A stretch of 7,699 bases of DNA from Bacteroidia bacterium (GTDB lineage: Bacteria > Bacteroidota > Bacteroidia > Bacteroidales > Prolixibacteraceae): NCBI GenBank assembly GCA_025358395.1, contig JANYJT010000283.1, forward strand, positions 1 through 7,699, read 5' to 3'. The translations under genes were made by a program, and so were the position numbers. Positions 1-6,286 of this stretch are shown here, in pieces (position 1 is the first letter of the stretch; each line of letters starts with the position of its first letter). The notes under the pieces are model-generated. The model was not told the origin of the DNA and did not search any database. It saw only the letters and a program-made list of their open reading frames with translations.

Positions 1-165
1 ACATTTCTCAAACATCCTGTATCCAAACGATGGTGGATGGAGGTCCCTTCGCCGGATTGCGACAATTTCCCGCAGAGGATTCCCTGCTCAAAAAAGGACT
101 ATCGTGTGGCATGCAAAAATGAGATTCCGGAACGATGGTGGTCATCTTTCAACAAGAGCTATTGA
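1..165 (+). CDS. C-terminal end of an arginase/formimidoylglutamase-like (ureohydrolase) protein, partial
   Basis: A reading frame is open from the window edge and ends at TGA 163-165, giving 54 residues of a protein whose start lies outside. The composition looks coding: KRWWMEVP near the start, then IPCSKKDY, and IPERWWSSF just before the end. From memory, this matches the C-terminal tail of the ureohydrolase (arginase/agmatinase/formimidoylglutamase) proteins of Bacteroidota, which end in a 'VPC-x-x-x-DY-x-x-AC-x-x-E-(I/L)-P-(E/D)-RWW' pattern. A gene of this family is, as I recall, often found close to gldK in this phylum. The family uses a two-manganese centre to split guanidino or formimino groups, but the metal-binding part is outside the window, so the substrate cannot be judged. 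The 10-base string ACGATGGTGG occurs at 27-36 and 132-141 because both places encode RWW. The reading frame is fairly certain and the family is an inference. Confidence 0.6.
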   Translation, partial: TFLKHPVSKRWWMEVPSPDCDNFPQRIPCSKKDYRVACKNEIPERWWSSFNKSY

Positions 166-361
166 AATACCCATGAGTCAATTTTTACACCAAAAGAAAG
201 TGTTTCTGTGGGTATTCCATCTGACCATTAAAAAACTAGTTATAATCAGATGAATGGAATATTCTAAAGTCCTGGTCTACGAAGATTCTCCGGCCTTCAT
301 AAGGCTCCGGGCTACTTGCCTGTTGCCTCATTTATCAAATCATCCTTTTCGTTCTAATTTT
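166..361. other. Spacer between the ureohydrolase-like gene and porP/sprF
   Basis: This 196-nt stretch separates the TGA at 163-165 from the preferred porP start at 362. An 8-bp inverted repeat, AATACCCA at 166-173 and TGGGTATT at 209-216, begins right after the upstream stop, but its 35-nt interior hardly pairs, so it is at best a weak terminator. A TATAAT hexamer lies at 241-246. I see no clear Bacteroidota sigma signature (TTG near -33 with TAnnTTTG near -7). The frame of porP is open back to an ATG at 254, but the 36 residues this adds look like translated spacer. The operon promoter may lie here, or transcription may read through from upstream. Confidence 0.45.
290..310. other. GC-rich hairpin in the porP leader
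   Basis: CCG 290-292 and GCCTT 293-297 pair with AAGGC 301-305 and CGG 308-310, across a 3-base loop (CAT 298-300) and a 2-base bulge (306-307). This gives eight pairs, mostly G-C, in an otherwise AT-rich spacer, ending about 50 nt before the porP start. No T run follows on the + strand, so it is not a standard intrinsic terminator. It could be a leader structure, a protein-binding palindrome or a copy of a small dispersed repeat. The pairing is read directly; the role is unknown. Confidence 0.45.
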
Positions 362-1306
362 ATGACGAAATTTTGTAGTTTTTTGTGGATTTTGTTAAAT
401 ATATGTACATTCGCCGCTAATGCGCAGCAGGATCCGCAGGTCAGTCAGCATATGTTTAACCATCTGATGATTAATCCCGGATTTGCCGGAAATAACGGAC
501 AAATAAATTTGTCGCTCTTAAACAGGCAACAATGGGTTGGATTTCCGGGTGCGCCGATGACAACAGCATTTCAGACGGATGCGACGGTCAAATTAATTGG
601 TAATACGGATGGATTGGGCTTCACGGTAGTAAAAGATGCCATCGGATATGAAAAGAATGTCTCGTTTGGTATAAATTATGCTTACCGTTTTCAGCTTGGT
701 CAAGGTCAGTTGGGATGTGGTATCTCTGTGGGAATGATGAACAAAAATATTAGTCCGGGATGGTCTACCGCGCAGGGTGGCGACCTCGTGGATAATTCGG
801 ATCCTTATTTGCCTAAACAAGAGGTAAATGGTCTATTGACAGATGTTGGAGCCGGTGTTTTTTACCGGCATAAAGAATATTACCTGGCTCTGTCATCGAC
901 GCACATAAACCAACCTTCCTTTTCTTTTGAAGAGAAAGGCCATTATTCGCTGAAGAGACATTATTATCTAACCGGCGGTTATTACAAGGAAATGAACGAT
1001 GATCGTTTTGCTGTTCAACCTTCGTTCTTTGTAAAATCAGATGGGACAACCTCCCAGGTCGATCTGGATCTATTGGTTCAATACAATCGGCGGTTTTGGG
1101 GAGGAATTGGGTATCGAATGAAAGATGCTGTGGTGGTGTTTCTGGGTTTTGAGATGCTAAACGGGTTAAAAATAGGTTATTCTTATGACCTGAATACCTC
1201 TATTTTAGCGCGCTATAACTCTGGTTCTCATGAACTTTTTGTCTCTTACGCTGTTCTTTTAAATAAAAATAGAGGTCAAAAAACCAAAAGTGTAAGGTTT
1301 TTATAA
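362..1306 (+). CDS. porP: PorP/SprF family type IX secretion outer-membrane protein
   Basis: This is a 314-residue protein of the PorP/SprF family, outer-membrane beta-barrels of the T9SS. In gliding species SprF helps deliver the adhesin SprB, and in P. gingivalis PorP is needed for secretion. The ATG at 362 is preferred because it opens a clean signal peptide: a Lys near the start, a hydrophobic stretch at residues 4-19, and an AANA cleavage site before QQDP at residues 22-25. The family signature follows at once, with QDPQVSQHMFN and NPGFAG, then a NRQQWVGFPGAP block around residues 54-66. The rest alternates aromatic and polar strands ending in a beta-barrel-like pattern (residues about 70-305). 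The frame also runs back to an ATG at 254, but those 36 extra residues would bury the signal peptide. Seven bases separate its stop from the first gldK ATG, so it should be co-transcribed. The family is secure; whether it acts as a general PorP or a substrate-specific SprF-like partner cannot be told from sequence. Confidence 0.9.
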   Translation: MTKFCSFLWILLNICTFAANAQQDPQVSQHMFNHLMINPGFAGNNGQINLSLLNRQQWVGFPGAPMTTAFQTDATVKLIGNTDGLGFTVVKDAIGYEKNVSFGINYAYRFQLGQGQLGCGISVGMMNKNISPGWSTAQGGDLVDNSDPYLPKQEVNGLLTDVGAGVFYRHKEYYLALSSTHINQPSFSFEEKGHYSLKRHYYLTGGYYKEMNDDRFAVQPSFFVKSDGTTSQVDLDLLVQYNRRFWGGIGYRMKDAVVVFLGFEMLNGLKIGYSYDLNTSILARYNSGSHELFVSYAVLLNKNRGQKTKSVRFL

Positions 1307-1311
1307 CTTTG
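1304..1311 (+). promoter_or_regulatory. TAnnTTTG-like -7 box at the porP-gldK junction
   Basis: TAACTTTG at 1304-1311 matches the Bacteroidota -7 consensus TAnnTTTG exactly and overlaps the porP stop codon. No TTG is visible about 19-25 bases upstream, where the tract is A-rich, so the -33 element is missing. If used, transcription would begin near 1317-1319, inside the first gldK ATG codon region and ahead of the second ATG at 1338. A chance match in AT-rich DNA is quite possible. Confidence 0.25.
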
Positions 1312-1313
1312 AA

Positions 1314-2684
1314 ATGGAAAAAATTGGTTCACAAGATATGAATCGAACGATAAAGCGATTGTTTACTTATGGCAGTATGGCAGTGATACTGCTGGTTTCG
1401 GGATGTCGCAATTCCGGAAACGGTGAATTGGTAGGGGTACAGAAAAGGGGAAAGTACCTGGAACCAACCCCGCAAGGGATGGTATTGATACCCGGTCGAA
1501 GCTTCAATATGGGGCCTTCTGATCAGGATATCAACGGAACAACATCCCCTACCCGCACCGTTGATCTTGCCACTTTTTGGATGGATGATACTGAAATCAC
1601 CAACAATGAGTACCGCCAATTCGTCTATTGGGTGCGCGACTCTATTGCGAGGGATTTATTGTCTCAAAAATTTCCCGAATTTAAACCTACTACCACTCGA
1701 AGGGGTGAGCCCATTGACCCCGCTATATTGGATTGGAGTGTCAAGCTGAATTGGAAAAGGACAGAGTACATCCCAGAACTTGAGCCACTATATTACGAGA
1801 AAAGCGATAGAATTTTTGGCAAAAAGGAGGTAGATGTCAGGAAATTAAATTACAACTATTACTGGGTGGACCTTCAACAGGCATCCCGTCGGCAAAGCTC
1901 TTACGATTACACCAAGCAAGCTTATACAGGAAATATTGTCGATCTCAATGGTAAGATTGCCCCCATTCAGAATCGTGCAAGCTTTGTGATGACAGATGCT
2001 GTCAACATTTACCCCGATACCCTGGTTTGGATCCGGGACTTTACTTACGCATTCAACGAACCCTGGGCAAAAATGTACTTTTCCCATCCGGGTTTCGACG
2101 ATTATCCTGTGGTGGGTGTTAGCTGGAAGCAGGCAAAAGCTTTCTGCATGTGGAGGACCAATTTCAAAAATATCAGCCTTTCCAACAAAGGGGATTATGC
2201 CGTTCAGGATTATCGGCTGCCGACAGAGGCTGAATGGGAACTGGCTGCCAGGGGCGGACTAGATAATTCGATGTATCCATGGGGCGGCTATTACACCCGT
2301 TCCAAAACCGGATGTTTTCTGGCCAACTTTAAACCCATGCGGGGCAATTACAGTGATGATGGCGGGAAGGCATCGATCAAGGTGGCCACCTATGAACCAA
2401 ACGGATATGGATTGTATGATATGGCAGGTAATGTTGCCGAATGGACCATTACAGCATATGATGAATCAACCTACAACTTCATGCATGACATGAACCCCAA
2501 CTTTGAGTACAACGCCGTAGCGGATGATCCTCCTACCATGAAACGCAAGGTAATCAGAGGAGGTTCGTGGAAAGATATTGCCTTTTATATTCAGGTTGGT
2601 ACGCGCACCTTCGAATATCAGGATACTGCAAAATCCTATGTAGGTTTTAGGTGTGTCCGGTCCTCTTTTGGCGATGAATTTTAA
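1314..2684 (+). CDS. gldK: GldK/PorK, T9SS outer-membrane ring lipoprotein
   Basis: GldK (456 residues here) is an outer-membrane lipoprotein that joins GldN in the periplasmic ring of the T9SS. A hydrophobic run ends in the lipobox LVSGC with Cys31 as the likely lipidated residue. The body is a formylglycine-generating-enzyme/sulfatase-modifying-factor fold: GMVLIPG with FNMG at about residues 55-68, DDTEITNNEYRQF at about 91-103, PVVGVSW from 265, YRLPTEAEWELAARGG 300-315, NGYGLYDMAGNVAEW 363-377, VIRGGSW 413-419, and a closing VGFRCVRS. The two active-site cysteines that follow GGSW in true formylglycine enzymes are absent; the stretch reads KDIAFYI. This agrees with a structural role, as in known GldK proteins. 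The length fits the family. The start is uncertain: the ATG at 1314 gives eight extra residues, while the ATG at 1338 gives a standard lipoprotein signal (Arg12, Lys14 and Arg15 of the long form before the hydrophobic run). A 32-nt gap leads to gldL. Confidence 0.95.
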   Translation: MEKIGSQDMNRTIKRLFTYGSMAVILLVSGCRNSGNGELVGVQKRGKYLEPTPQGMVLIPGRSFNMGPSDQDINGTTSPTRTVDLATFWMDDTEITNNEYRQFVYWVRDSIARDLLSQKFPEFKPTTTRRGEPIDPAILDWSVKLNWKRTEYIPELEPLYYEKSDRIFGKKEVDVRKLNYNYYWVDLQQASRRQSSYDYTKQAYTGNIVDLNGKIAPIQNRASFVMTDAVNIYPDTLVWIRDFTYAFNEPWAKMYFSHPGFDDYPVVGVSWKQAKAFCMWRTNFKNISLSNKGDYAVQDYRLPTEAEWELAARGGLDNSMYPWGGYYTRSKTGCFLANFKPMRGNYSDDGGKASIKVATYEPNGYGLYDMAGNVAEWTITAYDESTYNFMHDMNPNFEYNAVADDPPTMKRKVIRGGSWKDIAFYIQVGTRTFEYQDTAKSYVGFRCVRSSFGDEF

Positions 2685-2716
2685 CCTAAATCTCACAATC
2701 TAATATAGATGTAATC

Positions 2717-3736
2717 ATGACAATTCCAAGAAATTCCTTGTTAAATGAAATTAAAGACATCGAGGATAAGCCTTTTATGTCACCTAAGCTAGTAAACTTC
2801 ATTTTTAGCATTGGTGCTGCTGTGGTGGTTGCCGGAGCCCTCTGTAAAGTGTATCACATATCAAAATGGGGCTTGGATTATATGTTGGCGCTTGGATTAA
2901 TTGTTGAGGTGGTCGTCTTTGTAATATCAGCATTTCAACCTGTCTATGTCCCTCCAAAAGAATACGACTGGTCAAAAGTACATCCGGAATTTAAAGAAGA
3001 TTATGATGAAAGTGATTTTCCGGACAGTTATAAGCGAGTTTCCAATGGCGGAATGAGTGATCTGTTTGAAAAAGCAGATATTTCGCCGGAATTGCTGGAA
3101 AAATTAAAAAAAGGGATTCAGGATCTTACAAACACAGCCAAAGGAATCTCTGAAATATCAAATGCCACCTTGGCAACAGAATTGTATGTAAAGAACATTG
3201 GACATGCTTCTCAGGCGATGAACTCCTTTTCCGAGGTCAATAGCAAGGCAACTGTATCCGTTGAGCGTTCCTTAGGTGAGCTGATCCACAGTTATGAACA
3301 CTCTTCCAAACTCATTGGATCTTCCTCGAAGGAGCTGTCAGAGAGTTTTGCCGAATCAACAAAAAAGATCAACCATCAGCTTTCCTCCACCAGCGAAAAG
3401 CTGACAGTGTCTTACAAAGAATTTACAGAATCCATCCACAAGGATATTTCGTCTATCAACGATAACTCCAAAAAGTATTCCGGAGAGATTTCCAGAATCA
3501 ATGAAAGCATGTCTGCTTTGAATTCTTCATATGAACTTCATTTGAAAAATGTCAGAAAACTGACAGAATCTTCTGAAAAAAGCATATCAGATCAGGCCGG
3601 ATTGCAACAAATGGTTTCCCGAAATCTCGAAGAAGCAAATAAATACCATCAACAGACAGAGTTGATGAACAAAAATCTGGAGGCCTTGAACCAGATTTAT
3701 GGCAACATGTTGGGTGCAATGAACCTCAAACGCTAA
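2717..3736 (+). CDS. gldL: GldL/PorL, inner-membrane motor subunit of the T9SS
   Basis: GldL forms, with GldM, the proton-driven inner-membrane motor that powers T9SS export and gliding. Two transmembrane helices are visible, at about residues 26-43 and 53-73. Conserved motor residues are present by alignment from memory with Flavobacterium johnsoniae GldL: Lys44 (K27), His47 (H30) and Glu64 in the second helix (E49). The position matching E59 is Gln74 and that matching Y13 is Phe30. Residues 75-339 are cytoplasmic. A conserved block (GGMSDLFEKADISPELLEKL and following, about 112-172) leads to a long Ser/Lys/Glu-rich coiled coil, closing with the family ending LEALNQIYGNMLGAMN. At 339 residues it is much longer than the roughly 215 of F. 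johnsoniae and nearer to P. gingivalis PorL. The ATG at 2777 (residue 21) is an alternative start matching short homologues; PorL also has an N-terminal extension, so 2717 is kept. A 15-nt gap leads to gldM. Confidence 0.95.
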   Translation: MTIPRNSLLNEIKDIEDKPFMSPKLVNFIFSIGAAVVVAGALCKVYHISKWGLDYMLALGLIVEVVVFVISAFQPVYVPPKEYDWSKVHPEFKEDYDESDFPDSYKRVSNGGMSDLFEKADISPELLEKLKKGIQDLTNTAKGISEISNATLATELYVKNIGHASQAMNSFSEVNSKATVSVERSLGELIHSYEHSSKLIGSSSKELSESFAESTKKINHQLSSTSEKLTVSYKEFTESIHKDISSINDNSKKYSGEISRINESMSALNSSYELHLKNVRKLTESSEKSISDQAGLQQMVSRNLEEANKYHQQTELMNKNLEALNQIYGNMLGAMNLKR

Positions 3737-3751
3737 CAATTCCCGAATCCC

Positions 3752-5296
3752 ATGGCATCAACAGGCGCTCCGGAAACACCCAGGCAAAAAATGATCATGC
3801 TCATGTACCTGGTACTGACTGCAATGTTGGCTTTGAATGTCGACAAGAAAGTACTGGATGCCTTCGCTGCAGTGAACGAGGGATTTATGAGTACGATCGA
3901 AAATTTTACCGACAAAAACGAAACCGTTTATACTCAGTTCAACAATGCAGCTCAAGAGAATCCGCAAAAGGTTGGAGAACTCAATAGAAAAGTAATCAGG
4001 ATCAAACAGCATTCTGATTCGATTTACAATTACATTGCCCAACTCAAAGAAATGTTGGTCAAAAGGGCTGACGGACCTGAAGGTAATGTAAACAATATCA
4101 AATTAAAAGAGGACTTAAATTCCTCCGGCGAACTAATGATTGCTATGAAATATGGCACCAGGCTAAAAGGAGCCATTGCATCATACAAAGATTCTTTGCT
4201 AAAAATATTTGATCCCCGCGATTCCGCGCAGTTCGAATCTGTGAGGAAGTGCCTTGATACCTCTTCTCCACCCGTTCCGCAAGGAATCAGACCTTCCTGG
4301 GAAGTCAGCAAATTTGAAGGCTATCCGCTTATCGCGGTAATTACTTTGATGTCTAAAATGCAGAGTGATATTAGAAACAGTGAGGCAGATGCCATCAGCT
4401 ATTTACATGCAAAGATTGATGCCACCTCTTTCAAGTTTAATAAACTGAAAGCCCAGGTAATCCCGAAATCAGATTATGTCCTTCAGGGAGATGTTTATGA
4501 AGCAAAAGTTTTTATTTCGGCAATTGACACTACTGCAGCTCCGGATATTGTTGTCAATGGGAATAAACTAAAGGTTTTACCAGGTGAAAATGCCGGAATT
4601 TACACGGCAAGTGGTACCGCGGAAGGAACATTTAAGTGGAGTGGATTTATCAACTTTAAAAACCCCAGTGGCATGATAGTGAAATATCCCTTCGAAGAGG
4701 AATACCAAGTCTCCAAACCTTCCGCAATAGTTTCAGCTACAAAGATGAATGTGATTTACAAAGGTTTGGCTAATCCTATTTCCATTTCAGCACCGGGTAT
4801 GTCTTCCCGGGATCTTAAAGTCAGCATGACAAAGGGGCGAATAACACAGGCAGGCAACAATTTCTTAGCCTATCCGGAAGCTTCGATAGGCGATACCGCC
4901 ATCGTTACCGTCACTGCAACCGTTGACAATGTGGTCAAATTAATGGGAATTCAAAAGTTCAGAATTAAATTAGTACCTCCTCCCATTGCTATTGTAGCGG
5001 ATAAAAGTTCAGGAACTATCGATAAAAATTTACTTCTTTTGCAACAAGCTCTTTTTGCCAAAATGGTAGATTTTGATTTTGACATGAAGTTTTCCATACA
5101 ATCATTTTTACTGTCAGGAAGTAGGGGCAGTTCTTATATTGAAGAAAAGTCCGATGCAAATCGATTTTCGAAAAGACAGATGGATTTTGTAAGGACATTG
5201 AGTACAGGAAGTAAAATATTAATTTCTGATATTGTTGCAAAAGGTGAAGACGGAACTACAAGAGATTTACCACCAATCAGTCTCCAAATAAATTAA
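3752..5296 (+). CDS. gldM: GldM/PorM, inner-membrane motor and trans-periplasmic shaft
   Basis: GldM has one transmembrane helix inside the GldL ring and a long periplasmic part that reaches the GldK-GldN ring. The 514 residues match the family length (about 513-516). The N terminus carries TPRQKMIMLMYLVLTAMLAL: Arg11 and Tyr19 match the conserved Arg9 and Tyr17 of F. johnsoniae GldM, and the helix spans about residues 14-30. The stretch to about residue 220 is helical and corresponds to the first periplasmic domain. Three beta-rich domains follow, from about 225 (KLKAQVIPKSDYVLQGDVYEA) through the segment with NVIYKGLANPISIS near 333-346 to the C-terminal domain after LVPPPIAIV. That last domain keeps the family pattern FDFDMKFSIQSF, NRFSKRQ and GSKILISDI. 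The start is set by the fit to the conserved N terminus. Only 3 nt separate its stop from gldN, implying translational coupling. All known parts of the family are present. Confidence 0.96.
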   Translation: MASTGAPETPRQKMIMLMYLVLTAMLALNVDKKVLDAFAAVNEGFMSTIENFTDKNETVYTQFNNAAQENPQKVGELNRKVIRIKQHSDSIYNYIAQLKEMLVKRADGPEGNVNNIKLKEDLNSSGELMIAMKYGTRLKGAIASYKDSLLKIFDPRDSAQFESVRKCLDTSSPPVPQGIRPSWEVSKFEGYPLIAVITLMSKMQSDIRNSEADAISYLHAKIDATSFKFNKLKAQVIPKSDYVLQGDVYEAKVFISAIDTTAAPDIVVNGNKLKVLPGENAGIYTASGTAEGTFKWSGFINFKNPSGMIVKYPFEEEYQVSKPSAIVSATKMNVIYKGLANPISISAPGMSSRDLKVSMTKGRITQAGNNFLAYPEASIGDTAIVTVTATVDNVVKLMGIQKFRIKLVPPPIAIVADKSSGTIDKNLLLLQQALFAKMVDFDFDMKFSIQSFLLSGSRGSSYIEEKSDANRFSKRQMDFVRTLSTGSKILISDIVAKGEDGTTRDLPPISLQIN

Positions 5297-5299
5297 ACG

Positions 5300-6175
5300 A
5301 TGAGAACAGATTTATATTTGAAAGTGATATTCTTATGGGTCGCATTCACCTGTCAGTCAGTAATGGGACAAGGCATTGAAAATCTCTCCAGGCCAGGTTT
5401 TAACGGGGCATATGTAAAGAATATTACCAAGGAAAGAAAACCTGCCCCGCTTCCGGGAGTAAGGGAATCGGATGTACTCTGGTCCAAAACCGTGTGGCGA
5501 ATGATTGACCTGCGAGAGAAGGTGAATCAACCATTATATTTTCCTATCGATGATAGAAAACAAGGTAATTTAAATTTGATTAATCTGTTGTTGAAAGCAA
5601 TTGAAAACCAACAGATTCTTGCTTACGACCCACTTTCACCAGTCGGAGATGAATTCTCTTTACCCTTTGATTTTAAAAAGGTTCAGGAAAAAATGGGGGC
5701 GGCCACTAAACGCACCAATGTGACTGGCGGCGATGGTATTCAAAGAGATACTACCTATGAAGTAGGGATGGCTACGAAAGAAGTAAAAAAAATAAAGGTT
5801 AAAGAGATCTGGTATTTTGATAAACAAAAATCCAGTTTACAGGTAAGGATCGTTGGCCTTTGTCCCATTCGTGTAATGACTTCACCGGATGAGGGGAGAA
5901 CCGAAAAGGATTTCGATATGTTCTGGGTATTTTACCCGGATATCAGATCCATTTTGGCAAAAAGTGAGATACTTAATAGCTACAACGGATCACAGAATTT
6001 AAGTATGGATGACCTTTTTTTGATGCGGAAATTTGACGGTTACATCATCAGAGAGGAGAATGTATATGGAAATCGTGATATCCTTGAGTACGCGAAAGGT
6101 GAATACGCTTCAAAAGAATCCGAAAGGATCAAAAAAGCCATCTTCGATTACGAACAAGATCTCTGGGAGTATTAA
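5300..6175 (+). CDS. gldN: GldN/PorN, periplasmic ring subunit of the T9SS
   Basis: GldN partners GldK in the ring beneath the outer membrane and is needed for T9SS export. The protein has 291 residues, within the usual range. A signal peptide is visible: Arg2 and Lys8, a hydrophobic run at about 9-17, and likely cleavage after VMG or GQ near residues 22-24. Family blocks are DVLWSKTVWRMIDLREK (58-74) followed by QPLYFP, then KEIWYFDKQ (168-176), RIVGLCP (183-189) with Cys188, and DMFWVFYPDIR. The C-terminal third continues as FDGYIIREENVYGNRDI, then a charged helix ending DLWEY. The start 3 nt after the gldM stop is the only one that gives a secretion signal. It is the last gene of the cluster; an inverted repeat that could end transcription begins about 20 nt after its stop. 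Confidence 0.95.
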   Translation: MRTDLYLKVIFLWVAFTCQSVMGQGIENLSRPGFNGAYVKNITKERKPAPLPGVRESDVLWSKTVWRMIDLREKVNQPLYFPIDDRKQGNLNLINLLLKAIENQQILAYDPLSPVGDEFSLPFDFKKVQEKMGAATKRTNVTGGDGIQRDTTYEVGMATKEVKKIKVKEIWYFDKQKSSLQVRIVGLCPIRVMTSPDEGRTEKDFDMFWVFYPDIRSILAKSEILNSYNGSQNLSMDDLFLMRKFDGYIIREENVYGNRDILEYAKGEYASKESERIKKAIFDYEQDLWEY

Positions 6176-6186
6176 AGAAGTTAAAA

Positions 6187-6214
6187 GGCTAAAGGCTAAA
6201 GGCTAAAGGCTAAA
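6187..6214 (+). repeat. Four perfect tandem copies of GGCTAAA
   Basis: The heptamer GGCTAAA is repeated four times without error (6187-6193, 6194-6200, 6201-6207, 6208-6214), starting 11 bases after the gldN stop. The next bases, GTAAAGACGC, enter the palindrome core. The repeat forms part of the left arm of the stem. Since the opposite arm has only two exact copies, two left copies cannot pair in the long stem, which suggests copy number has changed by slippage. Confidence 0.9.
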
Positions 6215-6268
6215 GTAAAGACGCTGCAATGTTAATGTGCGGCGTCTTTACTTTAGCCTTTAGCCTTT
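6198..6268. terminator. Long hairpin between convergent gldN and radA, likely bidirectional terminator
   Basis: Bases 6198-6224 are exactly complementary to 6242-6268, giving 27 perfect pairs. With a T-G wobble and three further pairs (6226-6228 with 6238-6240), the loop shrinks to about 9 nt (6229-6237). On the + strand the right arm ends in TTTT (6266-6269). On the minus strand, transcripts leaving radA would meet the same hairpin and then another CCTTTT. The position between two gene ends fits termination in both directions. Pairing is read directly and the terminator role is inferred; the hairpin is longer than most terminators, so it may also be a mobile or dispersed repeat that serves as one. 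Confidence 0.7.
6215..6251. repeat. Palindrome core GTAAAGACGC...GCGTCTTTAC, REP/MITE-like
   Basis: GTAAAGACGC at 6215-6224 is mirrored by GCGTCTTTAC at 6242-6251, with partly pairing TGCA (6225-6228) and TGTGC (6236-6240) inside. This unit differs in sequence from the heptamers on both sides. It resembles, from memory, GTAGAGACG...CGTCTCTAC palindromes found dispersed between genes in cyanobacteria and Bacteroidota. One copy is visible here, so calling it a dispersed element is inference. Confidence 0.5.
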
Positions 6269-6286
6269 TAACTTTATCCTTTATCC
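6252..6286 (-). repeat. Five degenerate heptamers running into the end of radA
   Basis: On the + strand this reads TTTAGCC TTTAGCC TTTTAAC TTTATCC TTTATCC. The first two are the exact complement of the GGCTAAA array on the other side of the palindrome; the last three are drifted forms of the same 7-base period. The final two (6273-6286) lie in and around the last codons of radA: read on the minus strand, GGATAAAGGATAA encodes Asp-Lys-Gly and the TAA stop. Confidence 0.8.

Noticed and set aside
219..246. Promoter of E. coli type with TATAAT at 241-246
   Set aside because: The nearest -35-like string (CTGACC, 221-226) is only 14 nt away, and Bacteroidota housekeeping promoters use a different pattern.
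254..361. N-terminal extension of porP from the ATG at 254
   Set aside because: The 36 residues show no family resemblance and would place a clear signal peptide in the interior of the protein.
1314..2684. Active formylglycine-generating enzyme
   Set aside because: The fold is present, but the cysteines after GGSW are replaced (KDIAFYI), and the gene sits in the T9SS cluster with a lipobox, so it is GldK.
3758..4311. Minus-strand reading frames opposite gldM
   Set aside because: They overlap a strongly conserved + strand gene, have no family features, and look like shadows.
6187..6286. Telomere-like heptamer array or CRISPR
   Set aside because: The heptamers are GGCTAAA, not a known telomeric unit, lie inside a bacterial gene cluster, and lack spacers of the size a CRISPR array needs.
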